A DNA stretch of 37,474 nt, taken from the NCBI GenBank assembly GCA_015065175.1, contig SVQV01000008.1:1-37474 (forward strand), in the 5' to 3' direction. The number at the start of each line of letters is the position of its first letter. The first letter of the stretch is position 1. Source of the stretch: Oscillospiraceae bacterium (GTDB lineage: Bacteria > Bacillota > Clostridia > Oscillospirales > CAG-272). The notes beneath the pieces were generated by a model. The model saw only the letters and a list, made by a program, of their open reading frames with translations. It was not told the origin of the DNA and ran no database searches. Positions 1-8,110 of the stretch are shown one piece after another. The position numbers and the translations under genes are program-made.

Positions 1-550
1 AGCATATTTCCTGACTCTCATCTCTGTCTGCCGCCGCTAAGTTTATTTTTTTAGACTTTTCCCTTATATCGGATTTATAAAGATCATACAGCGGAAGCTC
101 AAGCATAGAAAGTATCTTCTGACTTAGCCGCCACAGCATATAGCTCTGATCCTTTTTTTCGTCTTTTCCTCGCAAAAGGGCAAATCTGTCTCCCTTTTTG
201 GCTATCCCCGCATAATGTCCCGTGGCTATTTTATCGAAGCCGCCTTCCTTTGCCGCTTCGTAAAGCATAGCGAACTTTACGTAATCATTACATACAATGC
301 ACGGATTGGGAGTTCTTCCCTTCAGATACTCGCTCGCGAAATTCTCTATTACCTTTTCGCGAAAAAGCTTTTTGCAATCTATTATCCTTAGAGGGATACC
401 GACAGAAGCGGCGCTTTCCTTTGCGCTTTCTATATCGGCATAATCATGCATGAGCAGTAAAGCGCCTTCTACGTCATATCCCTTTTCTTTAAGCTTTATT
501 GCCGCATATGTGCTGTCAAGCCCACCGCTCATTCCCAACAATACTCTCAT
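1..550 (-). CDS. mnmA: tRNA-specific 2-thiouridylase MnmA (N-terminal part, cut by window edge)
   Basis: MnmA thiolates uridine 34 of the Lys, Glu and Gln tRNAs in the cytoplasm, using ATP and a persulfide from a cysteine desulfurase. The ATG lies at 548-550 and 183 codons are visible. The protein opens MRVLLGMSGGLDSTYAA, where SGGLDS (residues 8-13) is the PP-loop of the ATP pyrophosphatase fold (usually SGGVDS). Further on are GRTPNPCIVCN, holding the first catalytic cysteine, then ATGHYA, then KDQSYML. The readable sequence stops at DESQEIC, the region of the second catalytic cysteine, so roughly half of a usual ~360-residue MnmA is missing beyond base 1. An AAAGG lies upstream at a somewhat long spacing. 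I could not find a convincing promoter between it and the divergent glucokinase. Confidence 0.93.
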   Translation of the reverse strand, partial: MRVLLGMSGGLDSTYAAIKLKEKGYDVEGALLLMHDYADIESAKESAASVGIPLRIIDCKKLFREKVIENFASEYLKGRTPNPCIVCNDYVKFAMLYEAAKEGGFDKIATGHYAGIAKKGDRFALLRGKDEKKDQSYMLWRLSQKILSMLELPLYDLYKSDIREKSKKINLAAADRDESQEIC

Positions 551-634
551 TTGTTGATTTTACCTTTCTTTTATAGATATCCGCAAATTCGGACATAATT
601 CACCGAAATTTCAAAAAAACTTCAGTATATAATA

Positions 635-663
635 TTGACATTATGACAATCTTATATTATAAT
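635..663 (+). promoter_or_regulatory. Sigma-A promoter of the glucokinase gene
   Basis: TTGACA at 635-640 and TATAAT at 658-663 are both perfect consensus and are separated by 17 bases. The expected start is near 670, giving a leader of about 75 bases before the ATG at 747. Confidence 0.85.
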
Positions 664-697
664 GTTAGTACATTTCAAAAGGATGTATAACACATTT

Positions 698-710
698 TAC
701 ATTTAATGTA
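698..710. repeat. Small palindrome in the glucokinase leader
   Basis: TACATT-T-AATGTA has 6-bp arms and a one-base centre. It sits between the promoter and the ribosome site of the ROK kinase. Further TACAT words occur nearby at 669 and 721. It could be an operator or chance in AT-rich DNA; nothing in the sequence decides this. Confidence 0.3.
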
Positions 711-746
711 TAAAGAACTTTACATCGTCCCGGAAGGAGAATTTAT

Positions 747-1709
747 ATGTATTACATAGGTGTTGATTTAGGCGGAACAAATATTGCTATCGGAATAGTT
801 GACAGCAATATGAAGATCATAGAAAAAGGGAGTGTCCCCACACTGTCTAACCGCGACGGTGAGCTTATTATTCGCGACATGGCAAATCTCGCGAACAGCC
901 TGATTAAAAAGTGCGGTCTCAAGGTGTCGGATATCGCCTCTGTCGGAATAGCGAGCCCCGGCTCTATCGATCATAAGAAGGGGCTTGTCGTTTGCGCGCA
1001 CAATCTCCCCTTCAAGAATTTCCCCATAGTCGATTGTTTCAAAAAATATTTACCCATTGAAAGGGTATTCGTGGAAAATGACGCTAATGCGGCTGCCCTT
1101 GCTGAAGCACTCGCGGGTGCGGCACGCGGAACGAAGGACTCTGTAATGATAACTCTCGGCACAGGTGTCGGAGGAGGAATCATTATAGATAATAAGGTCT
1201 ACAGCGGATTCAACGGCGCGGCAGGCGAGCTTGGACATATTGTTATAGCTCACGGTGGCAGACTCTGCTCCTGCGGAAGAAGAGGCTGCTGGGAGGCTTA
1301 TTCCTCTGCTACAGGTCTTGTAAATATGACGAAGGAAAAGCTTGCGCAGTGTCGCTCTCTCGGCATCAAAACTCTTATGGAGGACGAACTCACACTCAAC
1401 AACGGCAAAGTAAACGCCCGTATAGCCTTTAATGCTCAAAAGGCAGGTGACAAAGCAGGAAAAGAAGTCATAAGAGAGTATCTCTCATATCTTTCCTGCG
1501 GACTCATCAATATAATAAACACCTTCCAGCCCGAGGTTCTTTCTATCGGCGGAGGGGTTTGCAACGAAGGCGATAACCTTCTCAATCCCTTGCTCGAACT
1601 GATAGACGAGGAGCAGTTCACCAAAGACTCAGAAAAGAAAACCAAGATCAAGTTAGCAGTGCTTGGAAACGATGCGGGAATCATCGGTGCGGCAGGCTTG
1701 GGGCTTTAA
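747..1709 (+). CDS. glcK: ROK-family glucokinase
   Basis: Likely phosphorylates glucose to glucose-6-phosphate with ATP, feeding glycolysis in the cytoplasm. The 320 residues fit the family length. Residues 6-12 (VDLGGTN) form the first phosphate-binding loop. ENDANAA at 110-116 carries the catalytic Asp 112. GTGVGGG at 138-144 is the second phosphate loop. GELGH at 160-164 and CSCGRRGCWE at 174-183 form the ROK signature with its structural zinc site. These residues mark a sugar kinase and not a ROK repressor, and there is no N-terminal helix-turn-helix. GGAAGGAGA just before the ATG sets the start. The gene is monocistronic, with its own consensus promoter and a terminator shared with the convergent transporter gene. 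Substrate preference (glucose or another hexose) is inferred from the closest family type. Confidence 0.92.
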   Translation: MYYIGVDLGGTNIAIGIVDSNMKIIEKGSVPTLSNRDGELIIRDMANLANSLIKKCGLKVSDIASVGIASPGSIDHKKGLVVCAHNLPFKNFPIVDCFKKYLPIERVFVENDANAAALAEALAGAARGTKDSVMITLGTGVGGGIIIDNKVYSGFNGAAGELGHIVIAHGGRLCSCGRRGCWEAYSSATGLVNMTKEKLAQCRSLGIKTLMEDELTLNNGKVNARIAFNAQKAGDKAGKEVIREYLSYLSCGLINIINTFQPEVLSIGGGVCNEGDNLLNPLLELIDEEQFTKDSEKKTKIKLAVLGNDAGIIGAAGLGL

Positions 1710-1740
1710 TTCTCTGAGATAAACACAATAAAATATTTTC

Positions 1741-1776
1741 AAAAGGCTGTTACAATTTTTGTGACAGTCTTTTTTA
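1741..1776. terminator. Bidirectional terminator between glcK and the DMT gene
   Basis: GGCTGTTACA (1745-1754) pairs with TGTGACAGTC (1760-1769), with two G-T pairs. CTTTTTT follows on the plus strand and CCTTTT on the minus strand. It serves the convergent genes on both sides and touches the stop codon of the minus-strand gene. Confidence 0.8.
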
Positions 1777-2688
1777 TTCCTTATTATTCGGAGAAAGCTG
1801 AGCGAAAACAACTGCGAAGAACACTATAGCGCAGCCGAAGATCTCACGCAGATTCATAAGCTCACTATCCTTCCCACCGAAAATACCGAGGATTATCGCA
1901 CCGCTTATTGCGCCGAATACCGATTCGAGGCTGAGAATAATGGATGCGGTAGCGGGAGGACATTTTTTCTGTCCTATTATCTGCAAGGTATATGCGACAC
2001 CGCAAGAGAGCAAGCCCGCATAGCATATAGGCAACCAAGCATCCAGCAACTGACTCACATTCGGCTTTTCGGAAAAAATCATAACGGGAGACGCAAGTAT
2101 TCCCGCAACAAAAAACTGTATGCAGGACATACGGACTCCGTCCGCCTTAGGAGAAAATTCATCTATTACAATAATATGTAGAGCAAAAACTATAGCACCG
2201 AAAAAGCAGAGCAGGTCTCCGAGAGATATTGCCGTTCCTCCGCTGAAATCCGCGGAAAGTATTGTCACTCCGAGCAAAGCAAGCACTACACAGAGCCATA
2301 TTCGCAGACCGACCTTCTTTTTCATAAAGAGTCCAAAAAGCGGGACAAGGACTACGTAAAGAGAGGTTATAAATGCCGCCTTGCCGACCGACGTGCTCAT
2401 TATTCCGAGCTGCTGCAAGGAGGATGCGACACACAGGACTATTCCACAGGCAATACCGCCCTTGATCTCGTTTTGTGTAAAGGAAAACAGGCTTCTTCCC
2501 GTATTATTTATTTTATCAATAATAACTATGCACGGGAGCAAAATAAGTCCGCCGAGCAAAAATCTTATACTGTTAAACGTAAAGGGACCTACGTGCTCCA
2601 CGCCCTCGCTTTGAGCAACAAAGGCAACTCCCCAGATAAGCGCGGTGAGCAGCAGAGTCATACCGCCGCCCGAAAAAACCTTTTTCAT
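1774..2688 (-). CDS. EamA/DMT-superfamily transporter
   Basis: A 304-residue integral membrane protein with two EamA repeats of five helices each, the usual size and layout of drug/metabolite transporters. Typical family features are the early LLLTALIWGVAFVAQ helix, GVEHVGPFTFNSIRFLLGG in the first repeat, and the late SLESVFGAISGAIILGE-like block (here SLESVFGAISGAIILG) in the second. Members export amino acids, nucleosides or other small metabolites; the substrate cannot be read from sequence. The ATG at 2686-2688 has only a weak AGAG upstream. The gene is transcribed divergently from pcrA, with its own promoter, and ends in the terminator shared with glcK. Confidence 0.9.
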   Translation of the reverse strand: MKKVFSGGGMTLLLTALIWGVAFVAQSEGVEHVGPFTFNSIRFLLGGLILLPCIVIIDKINNTGRSLFSFTQNEIKGGIACGIVLCVASSLQQLGIMSTSVGKAAFITSLYVVLVPLFGLFMKKKVGLRIWLCVVLALLGVTILSADFSGGTAISLGDLLCFFGAIVFALHIIVIDEFSPKADGVRMSCIQFFVAGILASPVMIFSEKPNVSQLLDAWLPICYAGLLSCGVAYTLQIIGQKKCPPATASIILSLESVFGAISGAIILGIFGGKDSELMNLREIFGCAIVFFAVVFAQLSPNNKE

Positions 2689-2723
2689 ATCTGCATCTCT
2701 TTTCTTTTTATTTTAACTATAAT

Positions 2724-2752
2724 ATTATACATTAAAGAAACGGCAATTGCAA
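2724..2752 (-). promoter_or_regulatory. Promoter of the DMT transporter gene
   Basis: Read on the minus strand: TTGCAA (2747-2752), 17 bases, then TATAAT (2724-2729), about 35 bases before the start codon. Confidence 0.75.
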
Positions 2753-2813
2753 GAAAAACCGCAAAAAGTTTTGAGCTTTCACTATATTTTTTGAGTTTTT
2801 TGAATTTTATTGC

Positions 2814-2842
2814 TTGAAAAAATGCAATTTTTGGTGTATAAT
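2814..2842 (+). promoter_or_regulatory. Promoter of pcrA
   Basis: TTGAAA (2814-2819), a 17-base spacer, then TATAAT (2837-2842). AAGGAG follows at 2859-2864 and the ATG at 2878. Confidence 0.8.
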
Positions 2843-2877
2843 AGCTATATAAATTTATAAGGAGAACTCCCATAGGA

Positions 2878-5310
2878 ATGACAGATTTGAAAAACCGCTA
2901 TCTTGCGGCAAAGAGAAAACTATTCGAGCGTTACTACGAAAATCAATTGAATCCTCAGCAGAGAGAGGCTGTATACAGCGTAAACAATCCTCTGCTTGTT
3001 CTTGCGGGCGCAGGAAGCGGAAAGACTACCGTGCTTGTAAAAAGGATCGCCTTTATAATCAAATACGGAAACGCATACTATAGCGATGTTATTCCCGAAG
3101 GAATAAGCGAGCAGGACGTAACCGAATACGAAAAGGCTGCGGAAAGTGCGAGCCGTGAGGAGCTTGAATCTATTATTCCGCTCTTTATTTCCGAGCCGTG
3201 TGCGCCTTGGGAGGTGCTTGCCATCACCTTTACGAACAAGGCGGCGAATGAAATAAAGGAGAGACTTGCGCTTTCCTTTGACGATGAAGAAACGGCAAAG
3301 CAGATATGGGCAGGTACATTCCACTCCATATGCATAAGAATCCTTCATAAATTCACCGAAGCGGCAGGCTATAAGCCTCACTTCTCGATATATGATACCG
3401 ATGACAAAAAGCGCCTCGTTTCCGACTGTATGAAGGCTCTCGATATAGATGATAAATTTTTGCCATTACGTACCGTAATGAACGAGATAAGCGCGGCGAA
3501 GGATCGGCTTATATCTCCTGAAAATTACGATGTCGGAAAGGATTTAAGAGCCAAGCATATAGCCGAGATATACGCCGAATACCAAAAGAGACTTGAAACG
3601 GTCAATGCGCTCGACTTTGACGATATAATTATGAAGACTGTCGAGCTGCTTGAAAATCATCCCGATATTGCCGAATACTACCAGAGAAAGTTCAAGTATA
3701 TTTGTGTTGACGAGTATCAGGACACGAACTACGCTCAGTTCAAGCTTACAAAGATCTTAAGCGAAGGTCACAGAAATATAATGGTTGTCGGCGACGATGA
3801 TCAGAGCATTTATAAATTCAGAGGCGCAACCATAGAAAACATACTCAGCTTTGATACTACATACCCCGACGCTAAGGTTATCAAGCTTGAGCAGAACTAC
3901 AGAAGCACCAAGAACATTCTTGCCGCCGCAAATGCCGTTATAGGTAACAACTCTCAAAGACACGACAAAAAGCTTTGGTCGGCATCTGATGACGGAGATA
4001 GACTTTACTTAAACGAATTACCCTCTCAGAACGAGGAAGCCAAATATATAATAGATAAGATATTAGAGCTTGTCGTCAAGGAGAAGATGCATTACAGAGA
4101 TGTGGCTATTCTCTATAGGATAAACGAGCTTTCCCGTTCCTTGGAGAGCGCTTTCGCGAAAAGCGGTATTCCATACAGGGTAATTGGCGGTCAGCGATTC
4201 TTTGACCGCAAGGAAATACGTGACATTATATCTTATCTGCACGTCATATTCAACCCGAGAGACAATCAGCGCTTAAAGAGAATAATAAACGAGCCTAAGC
4301 GCAAAATAGGAAATTCTACCGTAGATGCAGTCGAGGAGCTTGCGAACGAGAGCAGGCTGAGCATGTATGAAATAATGCGTGAAAGCACGAATATTCCCGT
4401 TCTTTCAAAGGCATCATCCAAGCTCACCGACTTCACGGATATGATGGATGAGATAAGAGACAGCGAAGCAAAGCCCTCCGAAATGATAAAGGAGATATTC
4501 GAAAAAACAGGATATCACGCTATGCTCATATCCGAAGGAGAGGTTTCGCAGTCGAGAATAGACAACATTCAAGAGCTTATTACCGCGGCGCTTGAATATG
4601 AGCAAAGAGCAGAAGAACCTACACTCGGCGGATTTCTCGAGGATGTCGCGCTTGTTTCGGACGTTGATAAATACGACGAGGATGCAGATGCTGTCGTGCT
4701 TATGACTGTACACAGTGCAAAGGGGCTTGAGTTTCCTGTAGTATTTCTCGCGGGAATGGAGGACGGTATATTCCCCTCTTCCCAGAACATTTACAGCGAG
4801 GATGAAATGAGTGAGGAAAGACGTCTCGCCTATGTCGCTATAACACGTGCGAAGCAGAAGGTATTTATCACACACGCGCATGAGAGACTGCTCTACGGAC
4901 GCACGGCGTACAATAAGCTGTCCAGATTTATAAGGGAAGAAATCCCCGAGGATCTGATAGAAAAAGCACCCTCCGCATTTGACTTTAAAGCCGACAGATC
5001 GTTTATGAGACCGAAGAAGCCAAAGCCTACGGTCTCTGATGAATTCAAGCGGCGCGCGGATGTCGCTTCGCATATGGAAAACGTTCAAAGGACATCCACC
5101 CAAAGCAATTATTACTCCCCAAAAACAGCATCCGATTTCGGTATTATCAAATTTGATACGGGAAGCCGTGTTGTTCATTCGCTGTTCGGAACCGGCACTG
5201 TTGTTTCTGCCAGAGAAATGGGCGGAGATATTCTCTACGAGGTAAAGTTTGACAGCGGTGTTACCAAAAAGCTTATGGCGACCTTCGCCAAGCTTCAAAG
5301 CGCAGAATAA
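2878..5310 (+). CDS. pcrA: ATP-dependent 3'-5' DNA helicase PcrA (UvrD/Rep family)
   Basis: Superfamily 1A helicase that unwinds DNA in nucleotide excision repair and plasmid replication and clears RecA or RNA polymerase from DNA. At 810 residues it is slightly long for the family. Motifs appear in order: LNPQQREAV (Q motif), LAGAGSGKTT (Walker A, ~42-51), ITFTNKAANEIKER (Ia), VDEYQDTN (Walker B, ~276), VGDDDQSIYKFRGA (III), LEQNYRST (IV), TVHSAKGLEFPVVF (V), EERRLAYVAITRAK (VI). The last ~50 residues, from SRVVHSLFGTGTVV onward, are the Tudor-like domain that contacts RNA polymerase in PcrA. About 45 acidic, probably helical residues are inserted between motif I and LAITFTNKAA, where most PcrA proteins have a short link. 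Own promoter and terminator, so probably monocistronic. Confidence 0.96.
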   Translation: MTDLKNRYLAAKRKLFERYYENQLNPQQREAVYSVNNPLLVLAGAGSGKTTVLVKRIAFIIKYGNAYYSDVIPEGISEQDVTEYEKAAESASREELESIIPLFISEPCAPWEVLAITFTNKAANEIKERLALSFDDEETAKQIWAGTFHSICIRILHKFTEAAGYKPHFSIYDTDDKKRLVSDCMKALDIDDKFLPLRTVMNEISAAKDRLISPENYDVGKDLRAKHIAEIYAEYQKRLETVNALDFDDIIMKTVELLENHPDIAEYYQRKFKYICVDEYQDTNYAQFKLTKILSEGHRNIMVVGDDDQSIYKFRGATIENILSFDTTYPDAKVIKLEQNYRSTKNILAAANAVIGNNSQRHDKKLWSASDDGDRLYLNELPSQNEEAKYIIDKILELVVKEKMHYRDVAILYRINELSRSLESAFAKSGIPYRVIGGQRFFDRKEIRDIISYLHVIFNPRDNQRLKRIINEPKRKIGNSTVDAVEELANESRLSMYEIMRESTNIPVLSKASSKLTDFTDMMDEIRDSEAKPSEMIKEIFEKTGYHAMLISEGEVSQSRIDNIQELITAALEYEQRAEEPTLGGFLEDVALVSDVDKYDEDADAVVLMTVHSAKGLEFPVVFLAGMEDGIFPSSQNIYSEDEMSEERRLAYVAITRAKQKVFITHAHERLLYGRTAYNKLSRFIREEIPEDLIEKAPSAFDFKADRSFMRPKKPKPTVSDEFKRRADVASHMENVQRTSTQSNYYSPKTASDFGIIKFDTGSRVVHSLFGTGTVVSAREMGGDILYEVKFDSGVTKKLMATFAKLQSAE

Positions 5311-5313
5311 AAC

Positions 5314-5355
5314 AAAAAATCCGATTCTATTCAAAAAAGATAGGTCGGATTTTTT
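5314..5355 (+). terminator. Terminator of pcrA
   Basis: AAAAAATCCGA (5314-5324) pairs with TCGGATTTTTT (5345-5355) around a 20-base loop. The U-run is part of the stem, as in many terminators of these bacteria. Confidence 0.75.
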
Positions 5356-5396
5356 CAAAGCATTCGGCATATTTTTACATTTTTTTATTTTTTCTA

Positions 5397-5425
5397 TAGA
5401 CTTATCGAAAATGATGTGCTAAAAT
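5397..5425 (+). promoter_or_regulatory. Probable promoter of the rRNA methyltransferase gene
   Basis: TAGACT (5397-5402), 17 bases, then TAAAAT (5420-5425) preceded by TG one base upstream (extended -10). The -35 is imperfect. Confidence 0.55.
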
Positions 5426-5459
5426 AATTTCGTAATATTTGAGAAGTGAGGAAAAATAT

Positions 5460-6824
5460 ATGTTACCGCGCGAATTTGAGGAAAGAATGAAAACGGTTCT
5501 CGGAGAAGAATATATTCTTTTTAAAAACGAGCTTGAAAACAAGGACGCGGAGCGAGCGTTTCGAGTCAATTCCGTAAAAATAACATCTGAGAAATTCAAA
5601 AAAATCAACCCTTTCGTCTCACGCTCAATAGATTTTATTGAAAACGGATATTACTTCAACGAGGACAAAATAGGAAATCATCCATATCATCATTCGGGTA
5701 TGATATACGTTCAGGACCCTTCGGCTATGATAACGGTAAACGCGCTCGAAATACAGAAGGGCTGGCACATTCTTGATATGTGCGCCGCGCCCGGAGGAAA
5801 ATCCTCACAATTGGCAGAGAAAGCAGGAAAAAACGGAATCCTGTTTTCAAACGAATACGTTTCTTCAAGATGCAAGCTGATGGTGGGAAATTTTGAGAGA
5901 CTGGGAATAAGCAACGCAATAGCGTTAAATACCGACGCAAAAACACTTTCCGAATGGTTTCCTTCCTGCTTTGATTTAGTGCTTGCGGATGTCCCATGCT
6001 CGGGCGAAGGAATGTTCCGAAAGAATGACAAGGCTATAGAAATGTGGTCGCACGGGAACGTGCTTATGTGCGCGAAAAGACAGAAGGAAATTCTGAATTA
6101 CGGCGCAAAAACCGTAAAAAACGGCGGTTATCTTTTATATTCAACCTGCACCTTTTCACTTGAAGAAAACGAGATGCAGATAGATGAATTCTTATCCGAG
6201 CATCCTGAATTTTCGCTTGTTCCCGTAAAGGAAAGCATATCAAAAAACACCTCCGACGGCAATGTATTTGAAAATGCGCGCTCGGACAGCCTTAAGCTGT
6301 GCCGCCGCTTCTACCCTCATATATCAAAGGGAGAGGGGCAGTTTTTCGCGCTCTTGAAGAAAAATTACGGAGACTCCGAGGATTTTGCCTTCAAGGACGC
6401 ATCTCTGCCGCTGAGTCGAGCCGAAGAAAAGGAAGTGATTTCCTTTATGGAAAAAAATCTCTCGGAATACAAGGATCTATATATAAGAAAATACAATAAT
6501 AATATTGTGGCGCTTCCAAAGGATGTACCTCTGCCTCCGAAAAGCGTTTTTTGCGCAGGAGTTATGTTAGGCAGTATAAACAAAAACATTTTCACTCCGC
6601 ATCATCATTTTTTCTCCGCTTTTGGACACAGATTTATACGTAAAATAGACCTCCCCCTTGACGACAAGCGCTTACACGACTATCTCCACGGCGACGTCAT
6701 TCCCTGTCCCGATACGGAAAACGGATATGCTGTTATATCCGTCGACGGCGCAAGCATAGGCGGCGCAAAAATAGTTGACGGTATGGCAAAAAACCATTAC
6801 CCGAAGGGTCTGAGACTTAATTGA
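5460..6824 (+). CDS. RsmF/NSUN-type rRNA cytosine-C5 methyltransferase
   Basis: Transfers a methyl group from SAM to C5 of a cytosine in ribosomal RNA. About 454 residues, as usual for RsmF-like proteins of Bacillota. The N-terminal part is the RNA-binding RsmF domain. The Rossmann methyltransferase core has motif I LDMCAAPGGKSSQLAEK and then VLADVPCSGEGMFRK, whose PCSGEG holds one conserved cysteine. LLYSTCTFSLEENE holds the catalytic TC cysteine. The C-terminal third, ending HYPKGLRLN, is the PUA-like domain of this group. A TTG at 5439 is in frame, but GTGAGG (5446-5451) lies eight bases before the ATG at 5460, so I start there. The exact target base (m5C1407-type or other) is not determined by sequence. 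Probably cotranscribed with the next gene, 30 bases on. Confidence 0.92.
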   Translation: MLPREFEERMKTVLGEEYILFKNELENKDAERAFRVNSVKITSEKFKKINPFVSRSIDFIENGYYFNEDKIGNHPYHHSGMIYVQDPSAMITVNALEIQKGWHILDMCAAPGGKSSQLAEKAGKNGILFSNEYVSSRCKLMVGNFERLGISNAIALNTDAKTLSEWFPSCFDLVLADVPCSGEGMFRKNDKAIEMWSHGNVLMCAKRQKEILNYGAKTVKNGGYLLYSTCTFSLEENEMQIDEFLSEHPEFSLVPVKESISKNTSDGNVFENARSDSLKLCRRFYPHISKGEGQFFALLKKNYGDSEDFAFKDASLPLSRAEEKEVISFMEKNLSEYKDLYIRKYNNNIVALPKDVPLPPKSVFCAGVMLGSINKNIFTPHHHFFSAFGHRFIRKIDLPLDDKRLHDYLHGDVIPCPDTENGYAVISVDGASIGGAKIVDGMAKNHYPKGLRLN

Positions 6825-6854
6825 GTTAAATTATAAAAAAGAACGGAAATAAAC

Positions 6855-7736
6855 ATGGAAAATTTCAAAAGACTGACAAAAAACGACATTTCACTGATAG
6901 CGCCGTATTTTGAGAAGGAAAGCTCCTTTTCCTGTGACTGCAGTATAGGCGGTTGCTTTATATGGGAGGACTTCTTCCAAACGAAGTATGCTATAATTGA
7001 CGAAACTCTCGTTTTTCGCATATTTCTGGACAAAAAAACACGTTACACCTATCCGATAGGAAAAAACGTTGAAGGGGCGCTCTCTTTTATAGAGGAAGAC
7101 GCCAAGGAGAGCAATGTAAAACCGGAATTCTTTGTCTTTTCACAGGACGATCTCCTTTCGCTCAAGGAAAAATATCCCTCTCACGAAATTCTCGACAAGC
7201 GCGAATATTACGATTACGTTTACGATTACAGCTCTATGTGCGACTTCAGAGGAAAAAAATTCAGCGGTCAGCGCAATCATATAAATAAATTCAAAAGACT
7301 TTACGAGAATTATTCCTTCGAGGAAATAAATGAAACTAACAGAGGCGAGCTTGCTGAGTTTTTCCGAGACTTTAACGCGAGAAGCGAGAAGAAAAATGCC
7401 GCTATTGAGTCGGAAGCCGTAAAGATATTCGATGTTCTGGAAAACATGGAGGAATACCGTCAGTTCGGCGGAATGCTCAGAGTAGACGGAAATATAGTCG
7501 GCTTTTCTATCGCCGAAAAAATAGGGCAAACAATGTTTATTCACGTAGAAAAGGCGGATATAAGCTATGACGGAGTTTATCAGATGCTTGTCTCCTGCTT
7601 TGCTTCGCATTTCGCCGATGAAAATGTGATATATATAAACCGAGAGGATGACGTGGGAGATGAAGGTCTCAGAAAATCCAAGCTCTCCTATCACCCGATA
7701 TTTTTGGTGGAAAAATATATATTCTCTGTCAAATAA
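6855..7736 (+). CDS. DUF2156 (phosphatidylglycerol lysyltransferase C-terminal-like) protein
   Basis: A 293-residue soluble protein with the double-GNAT fold of DUF2156, related to the catalytic half of MprF and to FemAB-like aminoacyltransferases. The motif FRGKKFSGQRNHINKFKRLY near residue 130 is typical of the family and probably lines the aminoacyl-tRNA or acyl-donor site. It lacks the long membrane part of MprF, so lipid lysylation is not established and the acceptor is unknown. The start is the ATG at 6855 with a weak GGAAAT upstream. It follows the rRNA methyltransferase by 30 bases without a terminator, suggesting one transcript. No hairpin is evident between this gene and the next promoter. 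Confidence 0.88.
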   Translation: MENFKRLTKNDISLIAPYFEKESSFSCDCSIGGCFIWEDFFQTKYAIIDETLVFRIFLDKKTRYTYPIGKNVEGALSFIEEDAKESNVKPEFFVFSQDDLLSLKEKYPSHEILDKREYYDYVYDYSSMCDFRGKKFSGQRNHINKFKRLYENYSFEEINETNRGELAEFFRDFNARSEKKNAAIESEAVKIFDVLENMEEYRQFGGMLRVDGNIVGFSIAEKIGQTMFIHVEKADISYDGVYQMLVSCFASHFADENVIYINREDDVGDEGLRKSKLSYHPIFLVEKYIFSVK

Positions 7737-7798
7737 CATCAAAAAAAGACAAAAATAAAAAAATCAAGCCGCAAATTTCATTTATTTTTCTATCCCTA

Positions 7799-7827
7799 TT
7801 GACAAAATACGAAAAATGTGGTATATT
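7799..7827 (+). promoter_or_regulatory. Promoter of the AbrB / PLP enzyme / transporter / pyridoxal kinase operon
   Basis: TTGACA (7799-7804), exactly 17 bases, then TATATT (7822-7827). A palindrome begins at the last base of the -10, so transcription should start inside it. Confidence 0.85.
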
Positions 7828-7842
7828 TCCTACTTGTAGGAA
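7827..7842. promoter_or_regulatory. Putative operator palindrome over the transcription start
   Basis: TTCCTAC-TT-GTAGGAA has two perfect 7-bp arms around TT. It covers the region where RNA synthesis from the adjoining promoter should begin. AbrB-family proteins are often autorepressors, and the first gene of this operon is one, so autoregulation is the simple reading. That is inference; the site could also be a small 5' RNA hairpin. Confidence 0.55.
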
Positions 7843-7865
7843 TTTCATACAAACGGAGGTGTATA

Positions 7866-7919
7866 ATGCCACAGGGTAAGCACTTGCTCGGCATGCCTAA
7901 GGGGAAGCACTTGTTCGGC
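7866..7919 (+). repeat. 27-base in-frame tandem duplication at the 5' end of the AbrB gene
   Basis: Bases 7866-7892 and 7893-7919 match at 23 of 27 positions, and both copies begin with ATG. Only the first has a ribosome site. Three of the four differences change a codon conservatively or silently, consistent with a duplication kept in frame. Confidence 0.85.
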
Positions 7920-8108
7920 ACTGCCAAGGTGGGAGAAAAAGGGCAGATAGTTATCCCGAAGGAAGCGAGAACACTGTTCAACATAAAGCAAGGGGACACG
8001 CTTCTCATATTAGGAGACGACGAGAACGGAATTTTTATCACAAAGCCAGATGTTATGAACAAGGTGGCTCTTGAAATTTTTGAAAAAATAGAGGAAAAAG
8101 AAAAGTAA
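7866..8108 (+). CDS. AbrB/SpoVT-type swapped-hairpin DNA-binding regulator
   Basis: An 80-residue transition-state-type regulator. The core VGEKGQIVIPKEARTLFNIKQG is the AbrB/MazE/SpoVT domain, a swapped beta-hairpin dimer that binds DNA. It is followed by DTLLILGDDENGIFI and an acidic helix ending EKIEEKEK. The ATG at 7866 is set by GGAGG (7855-7859) six bases upstream; a GTG at 7818 would lie inside the promoter and is rejected. The first 18 residues are two copies of a nine-residue unit, MPQGKHLLG and MPKGKHLFG. The second copy alone matches where such proteins normally begin. It is the first gene of a four-gene operon and ends two bases before the PLP enzyme, so it probably controls that operon. 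Confidence 0.9.
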   Translation: MPQGKHLLGMPKGKHLFGTAKVGEKGQIVIPKEARTLFNIKQGDTLLILGDDENGIFITKPDVMNKVALEIFEKIEEKEK

Positions 8109-8110
8109 TT

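Noticed and set aside
4414-5370. A 318-codon open frame on the minus strand
   Set aside because: It is antisense to the C-terminal half of pcrA, crosses its terminator, and has no recognisable domain or ribosome site.
7818-7865. GTG start at 7818 for the AbrB-type regulator
   Set aside because: It overlaps the promoter -10 and the operator palindrome; the ATG at 7866 has a good GGAGG.
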